DNA of 64,000 bases from the NCBI GenBank assembly GCA_028554645.1, contig JAQOOI010000016.1:310001-374000 (forward strand), read 5' to 3'. The notes beneath the pieces are model-generated. The model saw nothing but the letters and a program-made list of their open reading frames with translations. It searched no databases and had not been told where the DNA came from. The stretch is from Omphalotus guepiniiformis. Taxonomy: Eukaryota; Basidiomycota; Agaricomycetes; Agaricales; Omphalotaceae. The translations under genes were made by a program, and so were the position numbers. Below are positions 1 through 13,200 of this stretch, piece after piece. The stretch's first letter is position 1; each line of letters starts with the position of its first letter.

Positions 1-3000
1 CGGAGGACATGCTGCAGCAAAAAAGAGATGAGGAGGGGAAGAAGATATGACCAAGAGTGTAAAAGCACCACGATATGAATGAATTCTGGTCTCAGAGTAT
101 GCCGATCGGCATAAACGAAGGGGAAAAAGAAAGGAGGTCAAAAGTTGTTTACCTCTGTGAGACGATCTGGAATCTAGTGTATGTAAATCAGCAAGCGTCC
201 GTATTTAAATAACTCCTTCACATACATTACGGCCCAGATACAAGGAATCAAGAAACAGACGGTAAACTTTGGAGATGTCCGCTAAGAAACAGTAGAGAAG
301 AGCCAATTTCAGAGGTCGGGGAGGTACATACCTGATCGGGGAAGACGTCAGCCCTCCGAAATCTGAAGATTCCCGGGACAATCCCCCGCAGACAAAGACA
401 AATTCCTTTCTGGTCCCAAGGTCTACTGGTCCACGGATTCCAGTCAGCAATCATTACTTTTTTTTTTCAATACAAAAAGTACAGGAAAGATCTTGCCTCC
501 CTTGTTTTCCTTCAATTCGTTGGAACAGTACACTCCGTTTGGTGACAGTCCGCGTATCTTTGAGCAGCGCTCTTCGAGTACAAATAATTTTAAATCGACC
601 GCGAACCGCGAACAGTGGCCAACTGGGCTTCCATTTAGCGTTCACAAAGATAGGCACAGAACTTCTAGTCGCCGTAACAGTATTGCTCAGCAGCTCCACC
701 GTTAATCGATTCTTTGGTTGAGTCTACGTGAACTTATCTGTCTCAGATAGACGCCTGACCGTCACAACTCCTATAGGTTCAGTATGAATAGCAGCTTCAG
801 CTTCCCGAGAATACTTGACGCACTCACCTAGTATATACTATGCTTTCTCAACTTCTGAGCAACCCGGGTCCATTAAGGTAAAACGACAGATAAACTAAGT
901 AATCGCTTTCATGCTAGGTCGTATCTGTCATTCCATTTGCGCAAAAACATATGTACGCAAGTCGCAACGGAATCATTCAATAGCAATGCTATGCCTTTTT
1001 CTTCCTGATGGAATTTCATTAGTCTAAAGGCGCAAAGCTGCTTTGGAAGAAAAAAGGACCTCTCTTCTTCGTAGGCCTCTGAACTCGATGTTCGCCTGTC
1101 AGTGGCTGGAAGAAGGAAAAAGAAAGTTGCGGCACATCGGACCGAGAACGCCGTGAAAGTTTGATCGGGGCTTGCTTTCAAGGAGAGTGTCGCGGCGGCG
1201 ATGAGTGAGGCAGTGGGTACGGCGTAAGTATGTATTTCGTTTCGTTGGAGTTGTTGCTCTCAAGCTCAAAGTGCAAGTACATATGTGTGTAAGTATTGCG
1301 TCGTTTGAACGCCGAGGGCCCGAATTTGACTTCACTGCCAGTGGAGACACATAGATCTTTGAAGCACGAGGCTTTAAGCTTATAATATGAAGCTCACTGT
1401 ACTTATTCAAGTCAATGAGTTCGGACTCGCGGGAGCTCCTGAACTTCAATAAGTAAAGCTAATAAGATCTTGTTGAATCATAGTGAAACTCACATTCAAC
1501 AGATTACGCCTAAGCAGCCTTCAAACGGGATTTCCTGGAAATTCCTCACGAAGCCTGAACGTAAGGCCACATTCTGAACATCTGCTTTGGCTGCGCAGAA
1601 GATAGATGATAGACTAACTGACTCTTCGAAGGAATCTTAAGTACAAGAACTTAGAAGATTGGTTCACCCCTTACGCGAACTGTATGCACGTGTTCTAATT
1701 GAATATACGAAGAGCAAGCCACTAAACACTTACATCTACGGTTGCCCTCCAGGACAAGGTCTATTCGGACTTGATCAAACGTCGCTTTTGATGACACCTT
1801 CCTGATTGGGTACATACGCTTGGGGTCCTGGCACTCCGTGACTATTCCGTGTTACATTTATCATAGAACATAGTCCATGTCCCGTTCACAAGACGAGCAA
1901 TGCCGGGAACGATGATATGGGTGGGGATGCGCGGGTGTAAATGGTGAGGCCTGTGAGGATGGGGCTGAGTCGGTGGAACGGCGGCAGTAGCGGCCACCAT
2001 TGATGTTGTATACACGCACGACCAGGTATGCGTTATTGACGCGCGCATCTTCTTCTTTGTTGTTTCCGGTTCCATCGTGCTCTTGGCTGACCCCAACGTA
2101 GCGCCTGTCCCTGGGGGTATAGAGGAGTGAAGGAGGGAGAGGTCCCGGTGCTCATCGAGTGAGGGACAAGAGAAAGAGGAACGGGGCGAGGAAGAGGGCG
2201 GTGTGCAAAAGGGCCTCTCGAGTTGATGCTGATATAACCGACGGCGGCGTGTTTCCAATAGGCCGGTCAGGGATCGTGAGCGCGGTGAGTAGGGCCCTCG
2301 AGAGGCCATACCTCTTAGCTGATACCTCAGTTAGATCCTATGGGGTCAGAATCAGTGACCCTGAGGCATCCGTTTAGAAGAGGGCCTCGTATCGAGCCCG
2401 CCACCCAGCCGCCAACTGCGACGGTGTATTCGAGCATTGCATGTCGGTGGCACTCTGTTCACCCGGTCCATGGACGCAACTCATGGGGTATGTCACATCG
2501 GTGAGTGACATTATGCTATAGGACCCCGTCATTACTAAACATCATCCGATCAAGTCAAAACAGACCTTATCCTGGAGGGCAACCGTATACATCGTAGGGA
2601 CAAACAGAAGTGCTGGCACTGCATCTTCAGAATCAGTCTCACCGAACTTCTCTCATCCAATTGACCTCTCAGATCTCAGTGCTTGGCCCCGACAGAATGG
2701 TAACTATGAGCTCGTTCAACTTTTTTACTCCGTCAGATCTGGTCCGCCAAGTCCGAAGTCGTCGACCACCAAATCTCCAGCTTTGAATGTATGCCGATAT
2801 CCGCAGTATTCTACTTACTCCGACTCCGTAAGCCCCCGCCAATGCCAGGACCAAATGCCGTTTGTGTAGCTTGGGGTCCCATAATGTAAGCGCCAACTTT
2901 GTTGAAAGCTGGTACTTATGACCTGAAAGGTCCACAGACACCCAGACGAAGACTTGGAACCTTTACCTACACAATTGGTTAAGGGGTTCCTATATATATA

Positions 3001-6000
3001 GGTACTACCTGAATATGTGGGGTAGTAAGCGGTGTCGATGCCTTGTTTGGAACTTTATCGTTTTGTCCACTATAATCAGGCTGTAAGAATCTGTAAGTAA
3101 CTCACATATCCAACTAATCAAACTGTTGGCCAATGTCATGGTAAGTATCAAGTCCTGGGCTGTGCTTGCAGTCACCACATACTGACAGATGCCAGCCTGG
3201 CAGCAGATACCCCCTATGTCATACATCGCCAGCTTACCCCGCAAACCCAGACATCACCAATCAAGAATATCCTGTATTATAGACTCTCATAGACCACGCA
3301 CGAGATCAGATGGTCCGTCACGAAGGTGCTATGCAGGACCCCAGTAGCAGATCCCGATGGAGTCAACATTAGGGAGGGGAGTCGTGAAGTCGGCCTAGCG
3401 AGTATAGATCGAGCAAGCAGAAAAAGACCCTGGGTAAATCAACGAAAAGGCGTGCGTAAGTCGTTTAAAAACTCAGGGCGGACGGCAAAACTTCCGGTAA
3501 GTAACTCACAACTTGTAATCGCCGAGTTGTTGAACAAAGCCCGCGATGTAAATCACCTCTATACTCAAATCCATCAAGGTATGGTATACGATCTCTGGCG
3601 ACCACGGTGTGTGTTAGTCAACACATATTCAATGGAGACGGGGATGAGCCCATGTGAACTCCGACCAATAGGTGCGGCGACATGCATTCCGAGGCCTCTT
3701 GGCTACCCATACAATACAAGATGACATACCGTCTCCTATGCAAGTAAACTCTGAATCGAGGGGATTGCCAGCGTTGTAAGTATGTAGTCGCCATTCAGAT
3801 TCTGAAATCCGCGTACTTTTAAGTACTACACAGTGTACCCCCCGAGGCTGTGTCCGAGATGCCCGTGAGTGATTAGCTTTGGTAGCTTATAAGCTTTCAT
3901 CAAGCGTGAAATCTCGTACACGGAGATACATATACTTATGACTCGTTTCAGAGGGCTGAAGACACAGAAAGGTAGATGACTTACCATCGGATATGAACTT
4001 GGAGAACAAGTGACCCAAGTCTCTGTCGAACTTGAGCTTGATGAAGGGTCACACTTGGAACAACGTATGGCAAGGAGAAGATCCGAATTGGCCGTTGGTT
4101 GAGATATGCCAATGCATCATGTACGCGCTGCGCACTGAAACGACACTGATCGATGATGAATCCGAGGAGAAAAGAGCTAGATATCCACGGTGATAAACAC
4201 ACTCGTCATCAAGTGGCGTTCAGCGAAAAGAATAAAGAATAGCGTGATGAGTTGTAGACAACGATTGTAAGAAGAAGGTAGTTAGTTGGTTAGTTGTTGA
4301 GAACAACGAAGGGCGGTGGAATCGGCCGTGTGCGCGAACTTGAATGAAATAGAGATGATCGAGAAATTCGTTATACATAAGGACAATTGCAATACTCAAG
4401 TTGAGCTCGCCGTCCACAGTTTCGCCCCGATTGGAGTGAGAGTGTGCGTTACTAAAAGCATTGGATCGCATGATGCAGGGATTAAGCCAAGGATGTCCTT
4501 CCCTCGCCAATTGACACATACATACATACCAATCTCCGTGGAACTATTGCTCGTGGACTTGGACTCGGAGGTGCAGGATTTTACAGCTATACTCCAGATA
4601 AAGGCCGCCCCTCGTCCAACCTTGAAAAGCTTGAATATAAGAACGTATGATTGGGGGGTACGTATGAAGCTGATTCTAACGACTCACACATGACTCTGGC
4701 TTGCAATTCAATGAGTACATAGCCTTCTACATGGCTCTTTAGCTGGGGATAAATCACATTTGAGTCAGTTTTACATCGCAAGGCGATTCAGAAGAGTTGA
4801 GTATTTGACGTTACTCAGTATTTGACCCCCCACTGAGAACTTCGTCTTCGTCTTCGTCTTCGTTGTGCCACCGCCACCTGTCACGCCTTGCTGGAACTTG
4901 GACGGACTTGGGTGTAAACATCTGGAACGTATCTTGAGAAGACCTTAAGTACAATTCTTCTTCCACGTAGAAACGTAGAAGATCAATATACACGCAGTGA
5001 TTACGATTTTTAAAAAGTTGAACAACTCACCCCCCGGTGGAAAGTTCGCCGTTGCATTGGTATTGGAGTACCTGGAAGGATTCTGCAGGCCGAGATCACT
5101 AACAATGATATGACAATACAATAGCAATATAGGCCTTTAGAAGCATACTTGGTGGTCGAGGTACTCCACCAGACGTTGTAGTACTCTTGCATATGAGGCG
5201 ACAGCTTACATAAAACAGTGAGAAAAGGAGAGAATATAAAAACGGCTTCCCCTGACCTTGGATTGATCTAGAGAGTTTCATGAGCTATGTACGTCGCTTG
5301 TATGATGGTGACGAATCACTCATGTAGCTACTAGTAGGCTCTAGAGTGGCAACAAGGAACAAGTGAGAAGAAGATTCAATGGAGCAGCGATACGTGAATT
5401 CATCTTATTTACCGTAGCTCTATGTCAAGATGAAAGCAGCTCCGAAAGAGAGCGCAGATGAATGGAATGTAGGGCCCTTTGGCAACTGCAAAAGATACAA
5501 CTTGAAGAGACCATGAGAGAATCTGTAGAAATCGTAGTCAAGCCGAAGTAATGAGGTCCCGGCGCACCGAGCGGAGTCTGAAATCTTGACGGCTTTGAAC
5601 GGAGCATGAAAAGCCGTTGCTGGGCGTCTATTTGAAGTCGCCCTCACTTTCTTCCGCCGTACATCTATCTAGACTTCAAAACGTTAACAGCGTTCCAAGC
5701 TTCAAGCCTTTAAAACTCATGCCAAAACATATGCTGCTTGTATGAAAGAATTCTCAGAAGTCTATGTGTAAGCGTGGACCCAAGCCGGTTAATATACTGT
5801 ACTCCTACTACTACCTGGTCCTACAGTACCGGAGGTACTAGGCACGAAAGGTCTGCCTGGATTGATTCCCATCCAAATGATTATACGTACTGACTCGCAT
5901 CTAATCAGCACCTGATTGTTAAAGTCCAAGTTTTTGACAAACGTTGGATTGAAAACTCCGGTACTTTAATGGTAACTACAATTCATCGAACCTTGTATAT

Positions 6001-6233
6001 TGAGTCGATGCGGTCACTTCAAGCCTTTTTGCGTAACACATGCTCAGCGCTCATCAACACCACCGCGAACAATGGATCTTATGACCTCAATGTTGTATGC
6101 ACCGGGGCATATAGACCGCTTTGAATGACATCGACCATATGATCTAGAGCGCTTGGAGCAGGTATATAGGGCAGCTCGAAGGTGGCTTTTTGAACATTGT
6201 GTTCTACTTCGCTCGAACTCAAAACGAACAACA
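1..6233. other. gene-free left arm
   Basis: No open frame here is long enough, or shows a recognisable motif or a consistent exon chain, to be called a gene. The longest (about 130 codons near 3.3-3.7 kb on the plus strand) has no family resemblance that I can see. The stretch has many TAAGTA/TACTTA words, also common in the gene-free DNA at 50-56 kb, and a short CTTCGT run near 4,843-4,865. It could be old, decayed transposon sequence, but no terminal repeats or motifs support that. Confidence 0.5.
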
Positions 6234-7163
6234 ATGAAGGTCTTGAGTCTCTCTATCCTTGCTGCCGTCTCTGCTCTGCTCGTCAGCGCTGCTCCTACAA
6301 ACTCAGGTACCTGAATATCATCTCATGTTCATCCTCTTTCCTCAAACTTACGACTATACCCCTACAAACTCAGTTTCTGAAGTTTGTGTGGGACAGGAGA
6401 TCCTGTCAGAGACTTATATCGGTCAAAACAAAGATGTCAAACTGGCCCACGTCTTTTGTCCCGACAACGCTAAAAGGTCTGCTGATTCTCTGATTGCACG
6501 CCAGAGTGGCAACGCGACCAACGTGTGCGGAGCCGAATGTATGTAACCACCAAGATGTCTCGAGAACCTGCTGACCATGTTTTGCAGGTGACACCAACTG
6601 CTTCACGCCTTCTGGTGGAGGTCCGGATCCGAATGACTGTCACGTTATCGCGGACGCGTTGCGTTTCGAGAGTCAAAACACGGGTACGTATTCCTTACAT
6701 CGCGCTATTCGGGTTGTGGCTGAACGTACCCCTCAGGTGCATTGTTTGAGATTGGAACTGGGGTAAGTACTTGTATCGTCAGAAACGGCACGAATCCCAC
6801 CAACCATGCTCTTCTTCTTCTTCTAGTCGAACAACACCATTGCCTTGTTCTATTCGAGCTGCGAGACTTTCTTCGTCAACCAGGACTTGACGAATGATCT
6901 TGATTACTGCCGTACTGATTGGGTAAATTACATCCTTCTATTAAACCAACGAGGCCCTTGATAGCTAAATCGATTCTGGAAGGCTGCCGTTGTGGACTTT
7001 GTGGCTCCGAACTGTCAAGCCACGCAGAATGCTCATGGAGGAAATTGTGTGGCTGCTGACCAGAGATGGTTCATTCAGTACGTCCACCAACCGCTTCCGG
7101 TGTTCTCGCTGCTCATAAAAGATTATATTGACTTCTTTTATTTACAGAGTTCAGCACGTTTGA
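6234..7163 (+). CDS. small secreted cysteine-rich protein (about 188 aa, 7 exons)
   Basis: The ATG at 6234 opens a classic signal peptide (MKVLSLSILAAVSALLVSAA, then PTNS). Six introns with GT..AG ends (first donor GTACCT, last acceptor TTACAG before the final exon at about 7148) join exons that keep one frame to the TGA at 7161-7163. The mature protein has ten cysteines, a KR dibasic site near residue 60 that could be a Kex2 cut, and a C-terminal block with GPDPNDCHVIADAL, YCRTDW and CVAADQRWFIQVQH. I know this block from predicted secreted proteins of agaricomycetes, but no function has been assigned. The protein is presumably extracellular. It could be an effector-like or cell-wall protein, and nothing in the sequence decides between these. 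Confidence 0.8.
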
Positions 7164-7307
7164 ATACTGCTTGTGCGCCGTAGCAGAATTTGGTCGTTCC
7201 ATATATTCTTTTTCTATCCAAGTTCCGAACTCGTTATCTCAGTACTATGAAAAGGACTGTTATTGATGTTATAAGATTGTTTGTGATCATTTCGTTGGAG
7301 CCTTTGG

Positions 7308-8103
7308 AGCCGGTCATCCAACTCGAACGTAAGCTGCCACATGCTCAGTGCCTTGCGAGCTAGCAGTATGTATCTGGTGAGGCTTTCATCAGCTTCAAAC
7401 AACTTCTGTGCTACAGAAGCGTAGTGAGTAAGATAGGTACTGCCAACGACTCTGACGCGTTTTCGAGCTGCTCGCCCAGATAGAGACGTAATTTGTTCTC
7501 ATTCTTTCTTAGGGAAATTGATTCATTTCAAACTTGATTGTAGACCGTGTGAGCCCCTCGGTGCTCTTGATGTTGATGAGGTACTTTGGCCGGGATTCAA
7601 TTTCGAAAGGTGGATGCAGTCGCCAACTGGGCAGTCTGAAGCAATTCCATACAGAATAAAATGAAATGAAACGATGAATCTCGAAATGCTTCTACATTCT
7701 CTTGTATTGCAATACATTGTTGTTCGTGCATATATCCGAATCAAACTACTGCCACACCAACGTCTGAAACTCGTTCAGACTGATAGAAAGGTTCGAAACC
7801 ACCAACTGGTCCAGCTCAGGCGTGAATTGCCACGTAGTAACATTCGCCCCTGCCAACAATACCTGAATAGGCGGAGAGGTTATGCCCAAGATCGTCACCT
7901 CCTGCAGCTCCTGCGTGACGTTGAACGTTCTCGCAGGCCTGATATTCAGTGAGTTACCGCCAGCCAGAAACGTCAGCGTCGTGTTGTCGCCGGGAGGGTC
8001 GCTAATGCCGTCATCAATGTAGGCGGATCCGAACGCCTGTCCATTCGACGCTAAAGAGACAAGCAGTGAATAGGGGCCTTCACGCGTCTCGGTGGTAGTG
8101 TAT
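7308..8103 (-). pseudogene. duplicated 3' fragment of the GH31 alpha-glucosidase gene
   Basis: This roughly 800-bp block repeats 39,410-40,219 in the same orientation. It covers the last about 115 codons of the GH31 gene plus its 3' flank. On the minus strand it encodes YTTTETREGPYSLLVSLAS through SLNEFQTLVWQ and stop, nearly identical to the intact gene with a few substitutions (SLNIRPART instead of SLNIGSEGT). Upstream of the block (above 8103) similarity ends abruptly inside the coding sequence, so there is no start, signal peptide or catalytic domain. It is a dead fragment unless a new upstream exon is used. The 3'-flank part carries several small indels relative to the parent. Confidence 0.85.
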
Positions 8104-8311
8104 CTGGAAATCGTATTCAGAGAACCAAGAAGAGAAAGTACGATGAGTATGCGAGGTGGGCGATCAAGAAACGTCACTAGCAAGAATGATACATACGACA
8201 CTTTTGAAATAAGAACGATGGAAAGGTGTATGTTTGACAAGAGGACTAGTATAGAGGTATGCCGATAGGAGCATCAGCAGCGAGTAACGAAAAAGGAAAC
8301 TGAAAGTTGCC

Positions 8312-9825
8312 TCATGAAATGACACATTGGTCTTCAGGAGCAGGCGTAATATCAAGTCCATCAAACAAGTCATCATCAGCCACATATTCTTCATCATCCT
8401 GAACCCCACGAAACTCGTATTTATTCCTGAAAGGTATCCGATCCATATCAGGATCCCAAACCCCAAAATTCAGGATATCGCGTCGTTCCATAGTACAAGG
8501 CATCAAACAATGCAAGCCACGCCCGGGCCAATATCCCGAAGCTACAGTTTTCGTGACACAAACCCAAATGGATTTCATCTCTGGTGCATTTGAAAGTTTG
8601 ACGAGAATCTTATCTAGACTCATCAACTTTCGAGACATATTCCAGTCAATAGCCATGTCGTTGTCGTAATCATCCGAGTCTTTGTGTGTTTGTAGATTTA
8701 TGCGCACGCTTTGTAAACGCTCGGGGTTTTTGGTGATTAATGATAAGATTTTGTCTTGAAGTATACATGATGCTGAGTGGACAGTATATAGCATAGTGAA
8801 ATGTGTGAGATTTTTTATCGTGGAAGAGGGGATGAAGCTGGTAGATGCTTGCATCGTTTCAGGAGAAGCTATAAAAAAGCATTCAGTAAATACCGTGCCA
8901 CGTATATCGTGAAAAGCTTTTCTTACGATTTACTTCGCCTTCGAATTCGAGCACCGAAATAGTCGGGTAGCGACCGTCAAGAAATTTCTGGATAGTAGCG
9001 TGGTGCCATTGATCCATAAAAACGATTCTCTTGAGTTGCGAAAAATCAAAGGGAGAGAGAGGATCATGAATGAGTTCCGCAGTAAACTCATCCCACCCTG
9101 ATTGTCCGATTTCCAGTTGCTCGATTTTGAGAAAGTTCGTGAGTACGAAACCTAGACGAGCAGCAGAACGCTTCCGACTTTCAAGCCACTCGTGAAGATA
9201 CCACTGTACGGCAGGTAATCCACGTGGATTCGACCCTCGATATATGTGGTGTTTAGATTCGAACCAAAGGTTATTGAGTCTCAAGCATCGTACGTGAGAT
9301 AAACAAGGGCTAACGAGGATATCAAGCAATTGACGGATATCCATAAAAGCTGTATTTTCAATCGCCAATTTCGTCAGATTATTGGATGCTGTAGAGGGAA
9401 TCGCCGAAAGAGTCAATCGAGGACTAGTTATTGACGGAAATATGAAATTGAACTTGTCAATGTAGAGCTGGGAGAGATTGGGAAATGAAAGGGAATGAAG
9501 AATTTCTGTGGAATCTTTATGATTGTTTTGAGCGTAGAGGTAGATGGATCGCACCAAGTGGCATAAATGAGGCGACGACTGAATGTTATGGATCCTCTGC
9601 ATACCCGGTGTCGGAAAATCGTCATCTGCATCTGGAGGCCCCTCAGAGTCAGAGCCCCATCCAATATCTTCCTCGTCCCCGGGTTTACCCAAGTCATGCT
9701 GCAGAATCCGGAAAAGATACTGTTGACTTCTATACTGCCATGCTTTACCGATACGACTGCAGCGTTGAAGATCCCAACGACTTTCACGAGGATTCTTTCC
9801 GATGAGGTCAATGATATCAGAAAAA
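8312..9825 (-). pseudogene. F-box/LRR-like protein gene, 5' end cut off by the KDZ transposon
   Basis: On the minus strand the frame starts at the transposon edge with FSDIIDLIGKNPRES, then DLQRCSRIGKAWQYRSQQYLF, the usual agaric F-box helix pattern (normally preceded by an ATG and a LPxEL segment). A leucine-rich region with an acidic insert follows. One intron (8926-8869, GTAAGA..TATAG) leads to a second exon ending at 8312. The whole remaining frame is open. The missing part is the first half of the F-box, exactly where the inverted repeat of the KDZ element begins at 9826. An F-box protein normally acts as a substrate adaptor for SCF ubiquitin ligases. This copy is probably non-functional, though transcription could start inside the transposon. 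Confidence 0.75.
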
Positions 9826-9893
9826 CGACTAGCTTTGTTCGTAACAAGCCGGTCTCGACCGGACTTTTAACCTTGTTCATTCGCACACTGAAC
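9826..9893 (+). repeat. left terminal inverted repeat of the KDZ element
   Basis: Pairs with 31145-31213 on the opposite strand. The first 21 bases are identical, followed by a GCCGGTCTnGACCGGA palindrome block, a short diverged stretch, and a shared CTTGTTCnTTCGCAnACTGAAC block. The outer edge lies directly against the truncated F-box coding sequence. Confidence 0.85.
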
Positions 9894-10240
9894 ACAAGTA
9901 GAATAGTTGTATTCATTTAATTGAACATATTACATCGAATGAACATAGAATTGAACACAACAAAATTAAATACAAATGGGAATGAACACAGAACTGTATG
10001 AATGAACAGAAAATATGAACACAAAGGCAGTGACTGAACATATGTGTTTGGAATGAACATTTTAAGTCTGACTGAACGGAACAGGAAGCGAACAACTCAC
10101 TGAACAGAAGCTTTCAGAATGAACAAGACGAGGGTAACGATTGAACAAACTTATAGGCAACGAATGAACAAAAACTTTCAAGATGAACAACATGAGAATG
10201 ACTGAACACACAACAGATTGAATACATTCACCAAACGAAC
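9885..10240. repeat. left subterminal TGAACA repeat region
   Basis: About fifteen copies of TGAACA (often ATTGAACA, AATGAACA or ACTGAACA) are spaced roughly 15-30 bp apart between the terminal repeat and the stop codon of the transposase gene. The same hexamer appears as TGTTCA inside the right end. Such subterminal arrays are typical binding sites for transposases of large DNA elements; that role is inferred here. Confidence 0.75.
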
Positions 10241-10244
10241 AAGT

Positions 10245-13200
10245 CTATGACTTCCTCTTCCCTCTGAGCCCCTTCTGCTGAACATGTTCACGCCCACGTC
10301 CGCGCGAGCGCCCCCGCCCACGTCCGCGGCCCCGGCCCCGTTTCTGCCCACTTCTGCAAGGGGACTTGTTATTATCAGTGCATTCGGTGTCCTCCACGCT
10401 CACACTGTCTTCGTGTTCAGTGCCTCCTTTGCGTCGTTCGCTGTCTTCGTGTTCGCTGTCTTCGTGTTCGCTGTCTTCGTGTTCGCTGTCTTCGTGTTCG
10501 CTGTCTTCTTGTTCAGTATTGTCCTGTTCACTGTCTTCGTGTTCACTGTCTTCGCGTTCATCGTCTTCTTCGTTTCCTTCAGCATCCGGAGCAGCAGTAG
10601 TTGGATCACTATAAGGAGGCCGAATGCTTCCCAGAGCCAATGTTAGAGACTTCGAACTTATGGCAATGTCACAGGCAGCTCACCTTCGAAGTTTCGGGAA
10701 GAACACGCTCTCCTTCGTACGCCATTCCAACACTTGATCTGCCAGAGTCTTGCCTGTTGGTATCACTCGAAGCATAGGTATTGCAGCACGCCGAAAACGC
10801 CTCCTGCAATCATTTGCGAGACTCTGGTACCGATATGCCCTCTCCCGGGCATAGGCAACATGTCCTCTAGACACTGAAGCATTCTGTACTGCAAGCTTAA
10901 TCCAAACCTCATGCATCTTGTCGAAGCTTCGAATGCAACGAGCGAACTCCGCATGCTTGATCTCAACCTGTTCCCGCCACCTTTCCATCTCAGCTTCATC
11001 GTGAAAAAATTTAACACGGTCCTCTACAAGTAGAGCAATGAGTGAGGTTCGCGCAAGACAAGTTTTCAACACACGTGTTTCTGCCCACTCATCTGAGTCT
11101 TCGCCAGGGCGATTCCATATCCAGCCGTCTTGAAGGACTAAAGTATCTGTTTGAGCTTGAAGTTGCTGGGTTGACTCGTTACTGGTGTTTGAAATTGTCT
11201 TTGCCCTCTTCACGTTGCCTGAAAACAAGGATCAGTGCTAGTGGGATACTGAAGAACACGGACCCACTATGTTTGAAGGTTTTTGGACGAGGTGGAGGGG
11301 CTGCAACGATAAAAATTTACTCGATAGCCCTTCTTTTGTGGCAACTTTTGACTTACGTTTACGGCGAAACATCTGAGATGATGTATCTAGAACTATCATT
11401 AGTTGGAGCAGTATAGAATACCAGATAGAACCTACCGATATCCTCACTTCCTGTATCTAGCTCGTCAGCTTCAGGCTCATCCTCTTCCGGGATTACTGGT
11501 GCAACCGAGTCTGGGCCAGTGGTACTAGGAAACCTCCTGAGATTCCACAGCAGCCCGTCTTGTTTACTCGATGCTCCAAGCCCACGTTTCAACTCTGTGG
11601 ACTTTCGTAGAGTATCTTTTACGGTCAGGGGAGGAAAGCTTGCATTGTCGTGGAAGTCCAGGTGCGACAACGCATTTTGGTGTGCATTGTACTCCGCAAT
11701 CAAGGCATCTCGTTTGATCTGCGCATTCAGAATAGCGGCATTTGAGCGTAGATTTTGATTTTGCCCTCGATCTTGCTTGTACTTTCGGTCTTGGAGAGCA
11801 GAAATATACCGGACAGTCGTTTTAACGTTATCGATGAGGTCAAGAAGCATCGCATGTCGGAGCCCTCTCTCCTTCTCTACGAGATTGTGAAGACTTGCGG
11901 GTCGGTCCTCCTTGATATCCGAAGGTAAATACAGTGTTTCCATCTCTGGATGCACTGCTTCTTGCTTCACAATGAGTTCCTCGACACCTGGCATGATGAT
12001 CTCTTGCGTCTCCCGCCACTGCCCAATACGGCTGCTCAGTTTCTCTCTTCCCCGCCTCACCTCCTCTTCCAGACTCATATCCTCAGCCTTTCCGCCAGAC
12101 TCGTAGGGTTCAGAGTCGGAGCGATTCACTTTACGTGCAAGAGAACGTCTTCAACTTCATCAGTTGGCAAATACAGCTGTAGGGAGAATGACATACTGTT
12201 CCTGCTGGATTTCCAACGCTTCTCTCAAGAATGCGCCAACGATTGTGACCTCGACTTCAGTCACGCCACATTTCATCTTTTTGTCGGAATCGAGCATCTT
12301 CTGTACCATCTTGTTGAACGAGATTGCTAGATGCCTGTTTAGTACGAGAACGTTGAATAAATTCGAACACACCTTTGATATCACCGCTGTAGTAAACCGA
12401 AGTAATCTCTTTGGCCTTCCTCGGGTTTAGTTTGGGTGACCGGTCCATCGCATTCCAGACCTCAATTTTGTCCTCGTGGATCCCATAAAGTGCAACAAGA
12501 TTATCGCGTGCCGCATAGTATGCCAACCGTGCATCATTCAAGTCAGTTTCAAGTTTTTGACCTATCAATGCGTATCAGATCCAGTTCAAGACACTCATAT
12601 AGTGCAGGACATACCCATACTGAGAACCTTCCTGAATGTCCACTCCCCTAGATGCATGATGATAACGTCCTGGCGGTGGCCATTGCTCATTTGCCGAATC
12701 TGCCCTCCGATATGATTCAACTCTGCCCATACATGTTCAGCTGTTTCTCCGATGAAACGACCAACATTTGGCTTATAGGCAGAGGCGAAGACATACATGC
12801 AGATGTCAAGATGATTTCTCACATGCATAGACGGGATAATGAACCGCATACCCCTGATTATATGAGCAAGCTCCGGTACATAGTTTCGAAAGCGTTCGAG
12901 GACATGGCGGCAGAAATTGCACTGACTATCATAGCTGAGGACATGGTCAGGCACAGTGTTGGGACTGAAAGGTCGTTGAGACAGAGCGTGTTGGAGCGCG
13001 AAATCTGTGGTTGCAAACCTGGATGATACATTCATTCATGGAACAACCGCAGCAGTTAATCAAGACACACCTTTCCCCAAGATGCATATCGGTTGATGCA
13101 CGAACACAGACGTGATCACACTGCACATTGACTACCCCAGTGACATCCATCCCTCTGAACTTCCGCTTGTTTTGCGCTGCAATGGCTTTGAGGTAGTTAC

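Noticed and set aside
3326..3724. 132-codon plus-strand frame in the left arm
   Set aside because: No recognisable domain and no neighbouring exon; length within chance expectation.
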